From: Paragorgia papillata
Lineage: Eukaryota; Cnidaria; Anthozoa; Scleralcyonacea; Coralliidae
Length of the DNA stretch: 64,000 nucleotides
Assembly (NCBI GenBank): GCA_035771165.1
Contig: JAWNZC010000419.1
Location: 4,371,001-4,435,000 of the forward strand
Direction: 5' to 3'
Part shown: one piece after another, positions 42,237 to 52,336 of the stretch
How the letters are laid out: each line of letters opens with the position of its first letter
Position numbering within the stretch: position 1 is the first letter of the stretch
Notes under the pieces: generated by a model
What the model was told of the DNA's origin: nothing
The model's database searches: none
What the model saw: only the letters and a program-made list of their open reading frames with translations
Position numbers and translations under genes: made by a program

Positions 42237-42428
42237 GGCTCTGTCGTTGTTAAGCCCTGTTAGACGGGGTTAGTACTTGGATGCGTGACCGCTTGGGAAT
42301 GACCACGTTTTGACCACGAGTTTCGAACTCATGTGAGTAGAGTTGTAGTTGATCTCTCCTGTGCTTCAAGAGTTTTTCGCTGGGTTCTCCGGTTTTCCTC
42401 CCTCCATAAAATTAACACCTAACATCTT
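42237..42428 (+). mobile_element. 5S-derived SINE, 5'-truncated copy
   Basis: Starts at GTTAAGCCCTGTTAGACG, continues GTTAGTACTTGGATGCGTGA and CCGCTTGGGAATGACC, then the body GAGTAGAGTTGTAGTTGATC to TAAAATTAACACCTAACATC. The leader GGGGAGCACGGGTGG is missing. Confidence 0.82.
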
Positions 42429-42714
42429 AGCTGTGATCCGTAGTCTGAACTGTGTCGTATATGGCGACTGCCTGGAGCGCCTTTGATATGCCTCGACACG
42501 GCCACGTTGATCTGCGTCCTTCGTAATTCAGCCACTGGCTGCAAGTAAGGATGATTAGCCTCCAGTCCTTTATCCAGTCGATATAAAAAAACCTGATGAG
42601 CATCACCAAATATTTCGTTTAACGTGTCGTTTTGAATACGTACGTTGTTGACGTAGACGACGTTACCATCAATAATTCGATTCTTCTCCTTTCTCTATTA
42701 AGACGGTTCTACGG
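42429..42714 (-). pseudogene. Unrecognised coding relic in the 500-bp unit, copy 1
   Basis: The minus strand is open from about 42695 to 42428 without stops: NRIIDGNVVYVNNVRIQNDT, LNEIFGDAHQVFLYRLDKGL, EANHPYLQPVAELRRTQINV and AVSRHIKGAP. The balanced composition suggests former protein. I do not recognise the family. It lies between SINE copies in a ~502-bp tandem unit, and the neighbouring BEL fragments may or may not be its source. Confidence 0.45.
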
Positions 42715-42932
42715 GGAGCACGGGTGGCTGTGCTGTTAGCGCCCTGCCTCTCATCAAAACGTTCAGCCCGGTTAAACGGGTTAGTACTTGGATGGGTGAT
42801 CTCTTGGGAATGACACCGTTGTCGAGTTTGGAACTCATGTGAGAAGAGTTGTAGTTGATCTCTCCTGTGCTTCGAGGGTTTTTCGCCGGGTACTCCGGTT
42901 TTCCTCCCTCCGTAAAATCAACGCCTAACATC
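42715..42932 (+). mobile_element. 5S-derived SINE, full-length copy
   Basis: Begins GGGGAGCACGGGTGGCTGTG, has CCCTGCCTCTCATCAAAACG, the 5S-like GTTAGTACTTGGATGGGTGA and TCTCTTGGGAATGAC, then the body to GTAAAATCAACGCCTAACAT. Box C is nearly intact (GGATGGGTGATC for GGATGGGTGACC). Confidence 0.85.
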
Positions 42933-43215
42933 TTAGCTGTGATCCGTAGTCTGAACTGTGTCGTTGGCGGCTGCTTGGAGCGCCTTTGATATGCCTCGAC
43001 ACGGCCACGTTGATCTGCGTCCTTCGTAATTCAGCCACTGGCTGCAAGTAAGGATGATTAGCCTCCAGTCCTTTATCCAGTCGATATAAAAAAACCCTGA
43101 CGAAAATCATCAAATATTTCGTTTAACGTCTCCACGTCGTTTTGAATACGTACGTTGTTGACGTAACCCATCAATGATTCGATTCTTCTCCTTTCTCTAT
43201 TAAGACGGTTCTACG
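42933..43215 (-). pseudogene. Unrecognised coding relic in the 500-bp unit, copy 2
   Basis: A second copy of 42429-42714 with indels. The minus frame retains FLYRLDKGLEANHPYLQPVA and ELRRTQINVAVSRHIKGAP, but the upstream half is frameshifted. Confidence 0.45.
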
Positions 43216-43445
43216 GGGAGCACGGGTGGCGTGTGCTGTTAGCGTGCTGCCTCTCACCAAAACGTTCAGCCCGGTTAGACGGGGTTAGTACTTGGATGCG
43301 TGACCGCTTGGGAATGACCACGTTTTGACCACGAGTTTCGAACTCATGTGAGTAGAGTTGTAGTTGATCTCTCCTGCGCTTCGAGGGTTTTTCGCCGGGT
43401 TCTCCGGTTTTCTCCCCTCCGTAAAATCAACACCTAACATCTTAC
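43216..43445 (+). mobile_element. 5S-derived SINE, full-length copy
   Basis: Begins GGGGAGCACGGGTGGCGTGT, then GCTGCCTCTCACCAAAACG, GGGGTTAGTACTTGGATGCG and TGACCGCTTGGGAATGACC, with the same body and a TAAAATCAACACCTAACATC end. The spacing from the previous copy is about 502 bp. Confidence 0.85.
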
Positions 43446-43640
43446 TAAGCTGTGATCCGTGGTCTCAACTGTGTCATAGCGGCTGTTTGGCCGTGTCGAG
43501 GCATATATCAAAGGCACTCCACGTTGATCTGCGCCCTTTGTAATTCAGCGATCGAAGTTCTTCCAGAGTAGTGAAGGTCGAGGCCCAGACAAGATCAATA
43601 CAGGAGGTGGTGACAGCGGACGAGGCAAAGAGAAAGCCGT
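43446..43640. repeat. Truncated third 500-bp unit
   Basis: The spacer of the composite unit starts again (GTGATCCGTGGTC) but is rearranged: CCGTGTCGAGGCATATATCA appears inverted relative to the other copies, and the unit stops near 43560. Confidence 0.6.
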
Positions 43641-44079
43641 TGGGTTAGCCTGCGTGGCGGGCGTTCTGCTTGCGGGCGGGAGGTCGTGAAGATATTAAGC
43701 TAAACTAAAAAATTGAGCTTTACTTTCAAAATTTTCTTGAGAATGACAAAACATCAGGACCATTTAAATTAACGATATATTTCCCGCAACCAGAACGCCT
43801 ACCACGCACGGTATGCCTGAGTTGGAAGTTCACAGTAGAGTTACATGTAAAGTTCAAAGTAGAGGCAAAATTCAAGGTGGAGGGAATGCTTGAGGTAGAA
43901 GCAATGGTCAATAAATAGATGAATAGGCAGAAGAATGGCACGAACGGAAGAAATATATAAAATGAATAACTCAATCATCATAAATGGGTAGACATATACA
44001 GCTTCAGGCAATTCGAAATACTGTAAGGTTGGAGTACGTTCTTTTATATTTTCATAATTCTTAACAACAACACCCACCT
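43641..44079. other. Unassigned sequence
   Basis: TTAGCCTGCGTGGCGGGCGT near 43645 resembles a MITE terminus but its partner was not found. The rest has no recognised gene; the overlapping minus frames (43726-43974 and 43841-44077) carry no motif. Confidence 0.4.
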
Positions 44080-44465
44080 TCCCATCACCACACCACCACC
44101 ACCCACCTTTCCATCACCTCAACAACACAACCATCCACCTTTCCATCACCACAACACAACCATCCACCTTTCCATCACCACAACACAACCATCCACCTTT
44201 CCATAACCATAACCACAACAACAACCATCCACCTTCCCATAACCACAACACCAACATCCACCTTTCCATCACCACAACACAACCATCCACCTTTCCATCA
44301 CCACAACACAACCATCCACCTTTCCATCACCACAACACAACCATCCACCTTTCCATAACCATGACCACAACAACAACCATCCACCTTTCCATCACCACAA
44401 CACAACCATCCACCTTTCCATAACCATAACCACAACAACAACCATCCACCTTTCCATCACCACAA

Positions 44466-44574
44466 CAATTTAATACACACTGCTTTTTTGAATTTCTATT
44501 TTTTGAATTTTTTTTTATTTTTTAAGTATTTTTTACTTAATTTTTAACAACAATATCAACAATAATTTAACAAC
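44466..44574. repeat. AT-rich insert in the minisatellite, copy 1
   Basis: TTTAATACACACTGC leads into GAATTTCTATTTTTTGAATT, long T/A runs and TTTTTAACAACAATATCAAC. The same insert, single or doubled, recurs at 45326 and 45707. Confidence 0.85.
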
Positions 44575-45325
44575 ACAACCATCCACCTTTCCATCACCAC
44601 ACCACAACCCACCTTTCCATCACCACAACACAACCATCCACCTTTCCATCACCACACCACAACCCACCTTTCCATCACCACAACACCAACATCCACCTTT
44701 CCATCACCACACCACAACCCACCTTTCCATCACCACAACACAACCATCCACCTTTCTATCACCACAACACAACCATCCACCTTTCCATCACCACACCACA
44801 ACCCACCTTTCCATCACCACAACACCAACATCCACCTTTCCATCACCACACCACAACACACCTTTCCATCACCACAACAACAACATCCACCTTCCCATCA
44901 CCACAACACCACCACCCACCTTTCCATCACCACAACAACACCACCCACCTTCCCATCACCACAACAACACCACCCACCTTTCCATCACCACAACAACAAC
45001 ATCCACCTTTCCATCACCTCAACAACACCACCCACCTTTCCATCACCACAACACAACCATCCACCTTCCCATAACCACAACACCAACATCCACCTTTCCA
45101 TCACCACAACACAACCATCCACCTTTCCATAACCATAACCACAACAACAACCATCCACCTTTCCATCACCACAACACAACCATCCACCTTTCCATAACCA
45201 TAACCACAACAACAACCATCCACCTTTCCATCACCACAACACAACCATCCACCTTTCCATCACCACAACACCAACATCTGCCTTTCCATCACCACAACAC
45301 CAACATCCACCTTTCCATCACCACA

Positions 45326-45550
45326 ACAATTTAATAAACACTGCTTTTTTGAATTTCAATTTTTGAATTTTTTTTGTTTAATTTTTTTAATATTTTTTAT
45401 TTAATTTTTAACACAACAACAACAAACAATATCAACAACAATAGTTTAATACACACTGCTTTTTTGAATTTCTATTTTTTGAATTTTTTTTTATTTTTTA
45501 AGTATTTTTTACTTAATTTTTAACAACAATATCAACAATAATTTAACAAC
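45326..45550. repeat. AT-rich insert in the minisatellite, copy 2 (double)
   Basis: Two slightly different versions of the insert in tandem (TTTAATAAACACTGC and then TTTAATACACACTGC), about 105-120 bp each. Confidence 0.85.
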
Positions 45551-45705
45551 ACCACCATCCACCTTTCCATCACCACCATCCACCTTTCCATCACCACAAC
45601 ACCACCTTTCCATCACCACAACACCACCCACCATCCACCTTTCGATCACCACCATCTACCTTTCCATCACCAGAACAACAACATCCACCTTCCCATCACC
45701 ACCAC

Positions 45706-45924
45706 AACAATTTAATAAACACTGCTTTTTTGAATTTCAATTTTTGAATTTTTTTTTGTTTAATTTTTTTAATATTTTTTATTTAATTTTTAACACAACA
45801 ACAACAAACAATATCAACAACAATAGTTTAATACACACTGCGTTTTTGAATTTCCAATTTTTTGTTTATTTTTATTTTTTAAATATTTTTTAATTTTTAA
45901 CAACAATATCAACAATAATTTAAC
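45706..45924. repeat. AT-rich insert in the minisatellite, copy 3 (double)
   Basis: Same double arrangement as copy 2, with a base change to ACACTGCGTTTTTG in the second half. This shows amplification of a larger composite unit. Confidence 0.85.
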
Positions 45925-46654
45925 AACACCACCATCCACCTTTCCATCACCACAACACCACCACCCACCTTTCCATCGCCACAACACCACCCACCTTTCC
46001 ATCACCACAACACCACCACCCACCTTTCCATCGCCACAACACCACCCACCTTTCCATCACCACAACACCACCACCCACCTTTCCATCGCCACAACACCAC
46101 CCACCTTTCCATCACCACAACACCACCCACCTTTCCATCACCACAACACCACCACCCACCTTTCCATCACCACAACAACAACATCCACCTTTCCATCACC
46201 ACAACACAACCATCCACCTTCCCATCACCACAACACAACCATCCACCTTCCCATCACCACAACACAACCATCCACCTTCCCATCACCACACCACAACCCA
46301 CCTTTCCATCACCACAACAACACCACCCACCTTTCCATCACCACAACACCACCACCCACCTTTCCATCGCCACAACACCACCCACCTTTCCATCACCACA
46401 ACACCACCCACCTTTCCATCACCACAACACCACCCACCTTTCCATCGCCACAACACCACCACCCACCTTTCCATCGCCACAACACTACCCACCTTTCCAT
46501 CACCACAACACTACCCACCTTTCCATCACCACAACACCACCCGTACCCACCTTTCCATCACCACAACACCACCCACCTTTATAAACATCACCACGGCAAT
46601 ACCAATGCAAGCTGTTTTTTGAATTTTTGACGGTAATAGATCAAACACGAGGAA

Positions 46655-46780
46655 TTATATATATTCATCCGATATCCAGTCACCGAGAAGTGGTTGAAAA
46701 ATGAGGCCGTAGGCCGAGTTTTTAACCAATTTCGAGGTGACTGGATAGAGGATGAAACACTCTTTCGAGTGTTTGATTTA
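46655..46780. mobile_element. Small foldback element
   Basis: CATCCGATATCCAGTCACC on the left mirrors GGTGACTGGATAGAGGATG on the right. Inner blocks GTGGTTGAAAAATGAG and CGAGTTTTTAACCA also pair around GGCCGTAGGCC. Size ~105 bp, no coding capacity. Confidence 0.72.
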
Positions 46781-47176
46781 ACTTCTCAAACAAATCAGTA
46801 TTTTATGAAAACATCAGGTTGAAAGTTGGCAAAATTCTATGTAATTAAGACCGGTACTGATTTCCTTTGTTTTCATCTTATGAATTATTAATGAGTTTGA
46901 GAAGAAAGAATAAATAAATAAATAAATCAGTAAATGAAAGAATAAATGAATAATAAAGTAATTATTCATGCTTATCTCTTTTTCGTTGTGTAATTGAAAA
47001 ATGCGGTAGTGGGTAAAAACTGGAAGGTTTTATAGAACTCCCTGTCTGTGCCTTTGTAAGTACCTTGCTTGCTAATATTTTCTAATCCTCAGCATCTAGT
47101 CCAGCCACCTTGGAATGCCTCGTACATTAAGGTAAAGTAAGTTAGTTCATATCGTAGGTTCATGTGGAGATGTCAA
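46781..47176. other. Unassigned sequence
   Basis: Includes an AAATAAATAAAT run near 46910-46930. No gene recognised. Confidence 0.4.
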
Positions 47177-47405
47177 CTATCGTCCGTAATTGGAAGAGTC
47201 ATCGTCGGTTGTATCGTCGTTCTTGTCGTTCTCGTCCTCGTCGTCGTTGTTCCCGTCGTTGTTGTTCTCTGAGAGCTTCGGCTGCGCCAAGAATCCTTTG
47301 CCGTTGCCTCGCCCGCAGTCGCTCTCGGACACCAGGTCGTTGAGCCAACCACCTCCTGTACCTCTCCAATCTGGCACCTTCCCCCCACGCCAAAGTCCTC
47401 TCCCG
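47177..47405 (-). CDS. Possible terminal exon with acidic tail, unrecognised
   Basis: One minus-strand frame reads WRGTGGGWLNDLVSESDCGR, then GNGKGFLAQPKLSENNNDGN and a tail of about 27 residues rich in N and D with stop at 47177. The region is markedly more GC-rich than its surroundings. A T-rich stretch ending TTTATTTATTAG could be an acceptor just upstream (about 47418). The other two frames are also open, one arginine-rich and one threonine-rich, so the codon phase is not proved. No family recognised. Confidence 0.28.
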
Positions 47406-47635
47406 TAGCAAGGCTAATAAATAAATGGACATATAAAAATTAATATATAAAATTGTGAAATTCATGAATAATTAATGAGGTTAAGAAGCAATCAAAACGT
47501 AGCCTTCAAGTCACATGTATACGTCTGTAAATCCCAATAAAGATCATCTTTTGGACAAAGTGATCTGTATCAATAGTTAAGAATACTAATTAGCTTCATT
47601 CTATTGTTTCATCTCATAAGTACGATAAAGCATTC
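47406..47635. other. AT-rich intergenic sequence
   Basis: No gene recognised. Confidence 0.4.
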
Positions 47636-47706
47636 GCGTCCGATCTGTATGGGAATTTACTTCGGCTCGCCTTGTAAATCCCCATACACATCGGCCGCTC
47701 ATGATT
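47636..47706. mobile_element. Small palindromic element
   Basis: CCGATCTGTATGGGAATTTAC pairs with GTAAATCCCCATACACATCGG around CTTCGGCTCGCCTT (with one base trimmed from each arm in this quotation where needed). About 60 bp; probably a MITE end-to-end relic or a stem-forming site. Confidence 0.6.
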
Positions 47707-48021
47707 TATCTATTACATATAAAATACAAAAATATTAAAAAAATAAATAAACAAACAAATAAATGGAAAGATAAAGATAAAGGGTAAAAAGAAGAAAAAA
47801 GTGAAAGAAAAATAAGTAAAGAAAAAGGGTAAATAAATACGAAACTTTAAACGTTCAACAAATTAAAATTAACATTACCTTGATCGCCCATGGCCTCTTC
47901 AAAGAGGTCGACCTCTCTGATAAAGAACGGCCTGCTTTGCTAAAATTTGGTTGAAAAATAAAAAATTGTTAAACTCTTAGGCCTTTTATTAATTTCTGGA
48001 TTAAAATAGACTATTTAATAA
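47707..48021. other. AT-rich intergenic sequence
   Basis: Includes AAACAAACAAATAAATGG-type simple sequence near 47750. No gene recognised. Confidence 0.4.
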
Positions 48022-48193
48022 ATGGAATTCGACTACTCAGTGAATGCTTGCACATCGAACAGATTTAGAAACGTGTTTTTGAATATTATTCAGCAAGGAA
48101 AATTTTACAACGTAACCACCGCTAAACTTATTCTTTCACTTCTACGAGACAAACTGTACATGGATGAAATTAAGTTGTCCCTGTCTCACCCGC
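48022..48193 (+). pseudogene. Possible coding fragment interrupted by a MITE
   Basis: Plus frame: MEFDYSVNACTSNRFRNVFL, NIIQQGKFYNVTTAKLILSL and LRDKLYMDEIKLSLSHPLG. It is protein-like and runs straight into the TIR of the next element, after which the frame is element sequence. No family recognised and no splice donor seen before the element. Low confidence. Confidence 0.25.
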
Positions 48194-48950
48194 TAGGGTT
48201 ACCCAACACCGCTGCCAAACGTTTGAGCACGATCAGAAATGGCGGCTGTCGATGCTCGCGTAATACGGGCTGACCCGTATTAGCTACGCATGTGTAGAAC
48301 GAATATCTTGCGTGTAAACGTCATCAATACACGGCCGACGACAGGAGCGAGAACACCCCGAGCTCAAAGTCAAACATCTCCGCTCAAAATCGTCGCTCGA
48401 CCATAATCCTTCTACGAGCGCATAGCACGAAGGTTGGGCTTGCCATTTGACAACTCGTGGAATTTTCGTGATGTACGAACCCATTACCCTTCTCAAATTC
48501 ATCAGTTTCAAATGTCCTCAGAACTCACTTGAGCCAGCACGCACGTGGACTCACTGCGAACTGCCCCATGAAAGTGGCCGATTTTCTATGCGATTTCCGA
48601 TCGTGCATGCGTGAATTCGCTAGGGTAAACATTGCAGAGAAGTGGGAACTAGCCGTGGCGACAACAACCAGACAGTGAAGACTAAGCAAGACTCGACTAT
48701 TCATTTGCCTTTTAAAAAAAGGGTAAAGAAAATTACGAAGGGGTAAATTCAGAATATGTTACAATATTGACAAAGAAGCCATGTACAAATTACCTACCTT
48801 AACGTTTTGGTAGTATGCTTATAATTTTAACTTTTGTGTCGGACTCTCGGACCAGTCTAAATATTTCAGTGTTTTCCCGCTCTTTTTTTGAGGACGAGCT
48901 CGGACGTCGCGCATGCGCTAAACGTTTGGCAGCGGTGTTAGGTTACCCTA
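48194..48950. mobile_element. TIR element with TAGGGTTACCCAACACCGCT-type ends
   Basis: TAGGGTTACCCAACACCGCT then GCCAAACGTTT (48194-48224) is inverted at 48920-48950 with two or three mismatches. Short palindromes GCATGCG occur inside both ends and near 48608. The ~755-bp body has no transposase. A rearranged partial copy lies at 24376-24425. Confidence 0.75.
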
Positions 48951-49120
48951 CCTCGCAAAGAGGGTAACCCTATTTCCATTTTCGCTGCATATGCACTTTA
49001 GCAGTTTAACCCTTTCACCGCCAGACCTTTTTCCTTGGCGAGTAAAATCGTCTGGCGTTAGCCAGAGTAAAATACTAAAAGGCTACCGAACAGACCCAAG
49101 TTGGGCTAAAGCAACCAGAT
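48951..49120. other. Unassigned spacer
   Basis: No gene recognised. AGAGGGTAACCC near 48959 repeats the neighbouring element's terminal motif. Confidence 0.4.
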
Positions 49121-50035
49121 AGCTTCACAGGGAGCTCTAACATGTATTTTTTGTTTTAAACAGTATATACATCCATACACACATACATATTATATATAAA
49201 ATAAATTACCGTATTAGTAGTGTCCTTGCTCTTGCCTCTTGTTGCTCCAAAAACAAGCCGAATGAAGGATTTTCTCGTACTCAACCCCCGCCCGGCCAAC
49301 TCGCCAGGCGGAGAGAATTAATAATAAGAGAAGGGAGGAAAGCAATTAACGTCATGGCTTGATGATCACCGCACATTGCATGGAACGGAAGTAGCAAATC
49401 GAATTTCAAATTCAAATTTTAAACGGATTAACGGAAGTTAGAACAGCTCGTAAATTGTAAACAATGAATAAATAGTATGGACAAGCGATCCCCTTGAATA
49501 TAAATGTATACAAGCAAGAAAAAAAATCATTAATATTCACTTCCGTTCCATGCAATATGCGGTGATCATCGAACCATACCGAGCTATACTTCTGTCTTTA
49601 TGACTCTGATCTTTCTCGTCCGATTTTCTTCGTAAAACTTCGCACACTTGTTTATCTATGTTATAACATTACACAGAGCATAAATTGTTCCACGTTTATA
49701 AACTGTAACAACCGATATGGGGTGATCATCAATCCATGACGTGATCGCTTTCCTCCCTTCTCTCTTTCTTTCTTCTCTCTGCCTGGCGAGTTGGCCGAGT
49801 GGTGATTGAGTACGAGAACATGACCAAAAGGATCGCAGGCTCTGTGTACGAGATTGTCTTGAAAGTATCTTGAAATCCTCCTTGAATCCTTCTTGTTCGG
49901 CTTGTTTTTGGAGCAACAAGAGGCAAGAGCAAGGACACTACTAAACTATACGGTAATTTATATATAATATGTATGTGTGTATGGATGTATATACTGTTTA
50001 AAACAAAAAATACATGTTAGAGCTCCCTGTGTAGC
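49121..50035. mobile_element. Large foldback element with nested inverted pair and tRNA-like motif
   Basis: The left arm (49121-49385) and right arm (49722-50035) are reverse complements at high identity; the right arm has an extra ~60 bp (49832-49890). Shared blocks include CAGGGAGCTCTAACATGTAT, AGTAGTGTCCTTGCTCTTGC and TTGTTGCTCCAAAAACAAGC. In the loop a second pair, CCGCACATTGCATGGAACGG / CCGTTCCATGCAATATGCGG, spans 49368-49570. The right arm contains GCGAGTTGGCCGAGTGGTG, like box A of a tRNA-Leu/Ser, without a box B. No coding capacity. Confidence 0.8.
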
Positions 50036-50045
50036 TTGTCTAATG

Positions 50046-50612
50046 CAGTGCTGTGAGTAACTTCGTTACAAGTAACTAGTTACAGTAACTAGTTACATTT
50101 TTAAGTAACTGTAACTGAAACTAGTTACTTTTTCTGAAGCAGTAACTGTAACTATAACTAGTTACTTTTTGAAGAAGTAACTATAACTAGTTACTTTTTT
50201 AAAGAACTGTAACTAGTTACAATATTTGGTTAAAAAATGTGACTAGTATAGTTACTGATATTCAGTTGAGGATGTCATTCTTTCTTGATAAAAATGGTCT
50301 TGATATAATAATAAAGGTACATTATGTACACATTTGACTATTTCTGCTTAGTGACAACTATATTTAGGCATTTAGCTGTAAAAACATAATTATGGTACTG
50401 GCATCTAAAAACCAGTAATTTCTTTGTTGATTCTAGTAACACGGACAAAGGAATGTAACTTTGTAACTAGTTACAAAATTTTTGAAGTAACTTTGTAACT
50501 GTAACTAGTTACTTTCTTTTCATTGTAACTTTTATCGGTAACTAGTTACTTTTCTAACGATGTAACTGTAACTGTAACTAGTTACAAAAATTATGTAACT
50601 TTTACAGCACTG
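50046..50612. mobile_element. Non-autonomous hAT element with 8-bp target duplication
   Basis: It starts CAGTGCTGTGAGTAAC and ends GTAACTTTTACAGCACTG. GTCTAATG flanks both ends exactly (50038-50045 and 50613-50620), the 8-bp duplication expected of hAT transposases. Both halves are packed with the palindrome GTAACTAGTTAC or near versions, which may be subterminal transposase-binding repeats. The 567-bp body has no transposase frame. Confidence 0.92.
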
Positions 50613-50620
50613 GTCTAATG

Positions 50621-50799
50621 ACTGAATTGTAAAATATACTTACGGAGTACGTTCTGTAAACAAGCCTGGAGTGTCTTGGATCGTCTAAAAGATCAAATAC
50701 GTAGGACGATCAATGGTGTAGGAAGCAAGTTGGTCTTGGAGGAGGACAGCTTCAAAAGGGCACTTTGTTCAGGGGGTAGGACTTCAAAAGGACACTTGA
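50621..50799. other. Unassigned spacer
   Basis: No gene recognised; direct repeats of CTTCAAAAGG with GCACTT or ACACTT occur near 50750 and 50785. Confidence 0.4.
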
Positions 50800-50862
50800 A
50801 AAGTATACACATTACAATCCCGAAGGCGCGAGTTCAAATCCCGCTCGAGTCAGCCGAAATGT
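50800..50862 (+). other. tRNA 3'-half-like sequence
   Basis: CACATTACAATCCCGAAGG followed by CGCGAGTTCAAATCCCGCTC resembles the anticodon-to-TPsiC half of a tRNA, with box B GAGTTCAAATCC and a potential T stem GCGAG/CTCG-type pairing. No box A or acceptor 5' strand is visible upstream. Probably a SINE or tRNA-pseudogene fragment. Confidence 0.5.
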
Positions 50863-51075
50863 TTCGGTTGAATTTAGCAGTGTAAGAAATCATGAAACAT
50901 TTCTCAAGTAAACACACGTTTTATCATAAAAAGAGCACTTTTCTGTTGCAAAAAGACACTTTTTTTACCCAGCAATATCCTCACGAAAATATTTGTAAAA
51001 ATAAAGATATTTACCACGGAAGTGCACCCGGTCTTCCTCATGCTCCATTTCAATCTAAAAATATTAATTATTTCC
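50863..51075. other. Unassigned sequence
   Basis: No gene recognised. Confidence 0.4.
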
Positions 51076-51083
51076 ATAATTAT

Positions 51084-51205
51084 GTTTATTATATGGCAGC
51101 AGCGCTGAGAGATCCGAATACGGAAATCCTGTATTTGATTGGTTCATAAGCGGTCGAATATTTCCCGTATCCGCCCACTCAGAGCGGAATCTGCCGTTCG
51201 GGACC
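51084..51205. mobile_element. Weak foldback element
   Basis: CGCTGAGAGATCCGAATACG and GAAAT on the left resemble the reverse complement of ATTTCCCGTATCCGCCCACT and CAGAGCG on the right, around TGTATTTGATTGGTTC. Arms are ~30 bp with several mismatches. Confidence 0.5.
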
Positions 51206-51640
51206 GTAAGTTTTATAAACAAAATGGCAGTCATGTCAGTATATACAACAAGATGGATTATAATTTCAGAACTACTCATTCTTGAAATATATCGTGCAGG
51301 TATGTTGTTACATATTTTAAAAGCTTTCATTTGATGTATAGTTCGAGTTTCCACGTATTGTGAAAGTTTTTAAAATGTCTAAAACGTTCGTAACATTGTT
51401 CGCAATAATATAACATTTACTTCTCACAAGTATTAGAATTTCATACGATTTTTTATTCAACTACTTAACGTACGGTCTTGAGCAATATGTCAAACAAAAG
51501 CAATTGAAAAATGCTATTTGGGGTAGAAAGTTCAGGATTCTAGCTCAACGGAAAGTACTTTAAAAATGGGAAAAAGTCTGCCATTTTCGTTTAGTTCGCA
51601 AGAAAGATGGGTCGAGTTTTCACAACGTTCACAACATTTA
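51206..51640. other. Unassigned sequence
   Basis: No gene recognised. Confidence 0.4.
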
Positions 51641-51642
51641 TG

Positions 51643-51826
51643 GCCATATAATAAACTACTTATTGACCTCGCTTGTTCGATCTGTACTAGTGAAATATCG
51701 GACCTCTGTTTTTTTGCACAGATCTCAACTCGCTGCGCTCGTCTCGGTCCGTACTAAAAAAAACATCGGTCCGATATTTCACTAGTACAGACCTCACGCT
51801 CGGTCAATAAGTAGTTATTGTTATAT
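51643..51826. mobile_element. Foldback MITE
   Basis: TAAACTACTTATTGACC on the left mirrors GGTCAATAAGTAGTTATT on the right. Inner arms CTGTACTAGTGAAATATCGG and CCGATATTTCACTAGTACAG are exact. The centre has ACTCGCTGCGCTCGTCTCGG. About 180 bp. Confidence 0.82.
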
Positions 51827-52334
51827 ACCAAAGACTTTCGTTTGCCAAAGATGAAATCCTATTGGTCAAATCATAGTCACGTGTTGTTTAACAAACACAA
51901 TGTATCTTTCTGCCGAGAGAAACATAGCACTGTTTCCCTCTGACGTCAACAATGAAGAGGGAAACAGTGCAGTGTTTCCCTCTGACGTCAGCTTTAATCA
52001 TGCGTTGTTCACGTGAATACGCGATTATTGCATCAGATCAAGAACTTTGGACTTTTCGGAACACTTTGAAAACAAGAACTGCACGTTTCGAGCTTGTCTG
52101 GTTCGAAATAGTCCATTTTCCAAAGGAAAGAATATCTATACATATCTTCAAAGGTCGGAAAAAACCTTGATAAATTTAAAGCTGTTCTTTGTACTTGTTG
52201 AGTCTGGTGTAGATGTATTTGTTTAGTTTTCGGGTCCGTAAAACTCGATATTTCTCTCGGCGCCAGTCAACAAGTGTATATTTACCATATTTACCATAAA
52301 TATGCAAATAATCCAATTTTATAATTGTTTTATC
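51827..52334. other. Unassigned with a short direct/inverted motif
   Basis: GTTTCCCTCTGACGTCA occurs at 51931-51947 and 51975-51991. Between them GAGGGAAACAGTGC is the inverse of GCACTGTTTCCCTC, so the area 51922-51991 can form alternative hairpins. Otherwise no gene; the 72-codon frame at 51952-52170 is not convincing. Confidence 0.5.
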
Positions 52335-52336
52335 GT

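Larger units (their letters stand above)
44080..46597. repeat. 26/29-bp minisatellite (CCACCTTTCCATCACCACAA)n with AT-rich inserts
   Basis: Units share CCACCTTTCCATCACCACAA and differ in the join: ACACAACCAT gives 29-30 bp, while CACCA or CACCACCA gives 25-28 bp. ATAACCATAACC variants occur near 44200, 44350, 45130 and 45190. Since the unit is often not a multiple of three, only short open frames arise. Three AT-rich inserts interrupt it (listed separately). Confidence 0.94.

Noticed and set aside
43726..44077. Two minus frames, one with hydrophobic start
   Set aside because: They overlap in different phases, carry no motif and run into the minisatellite.
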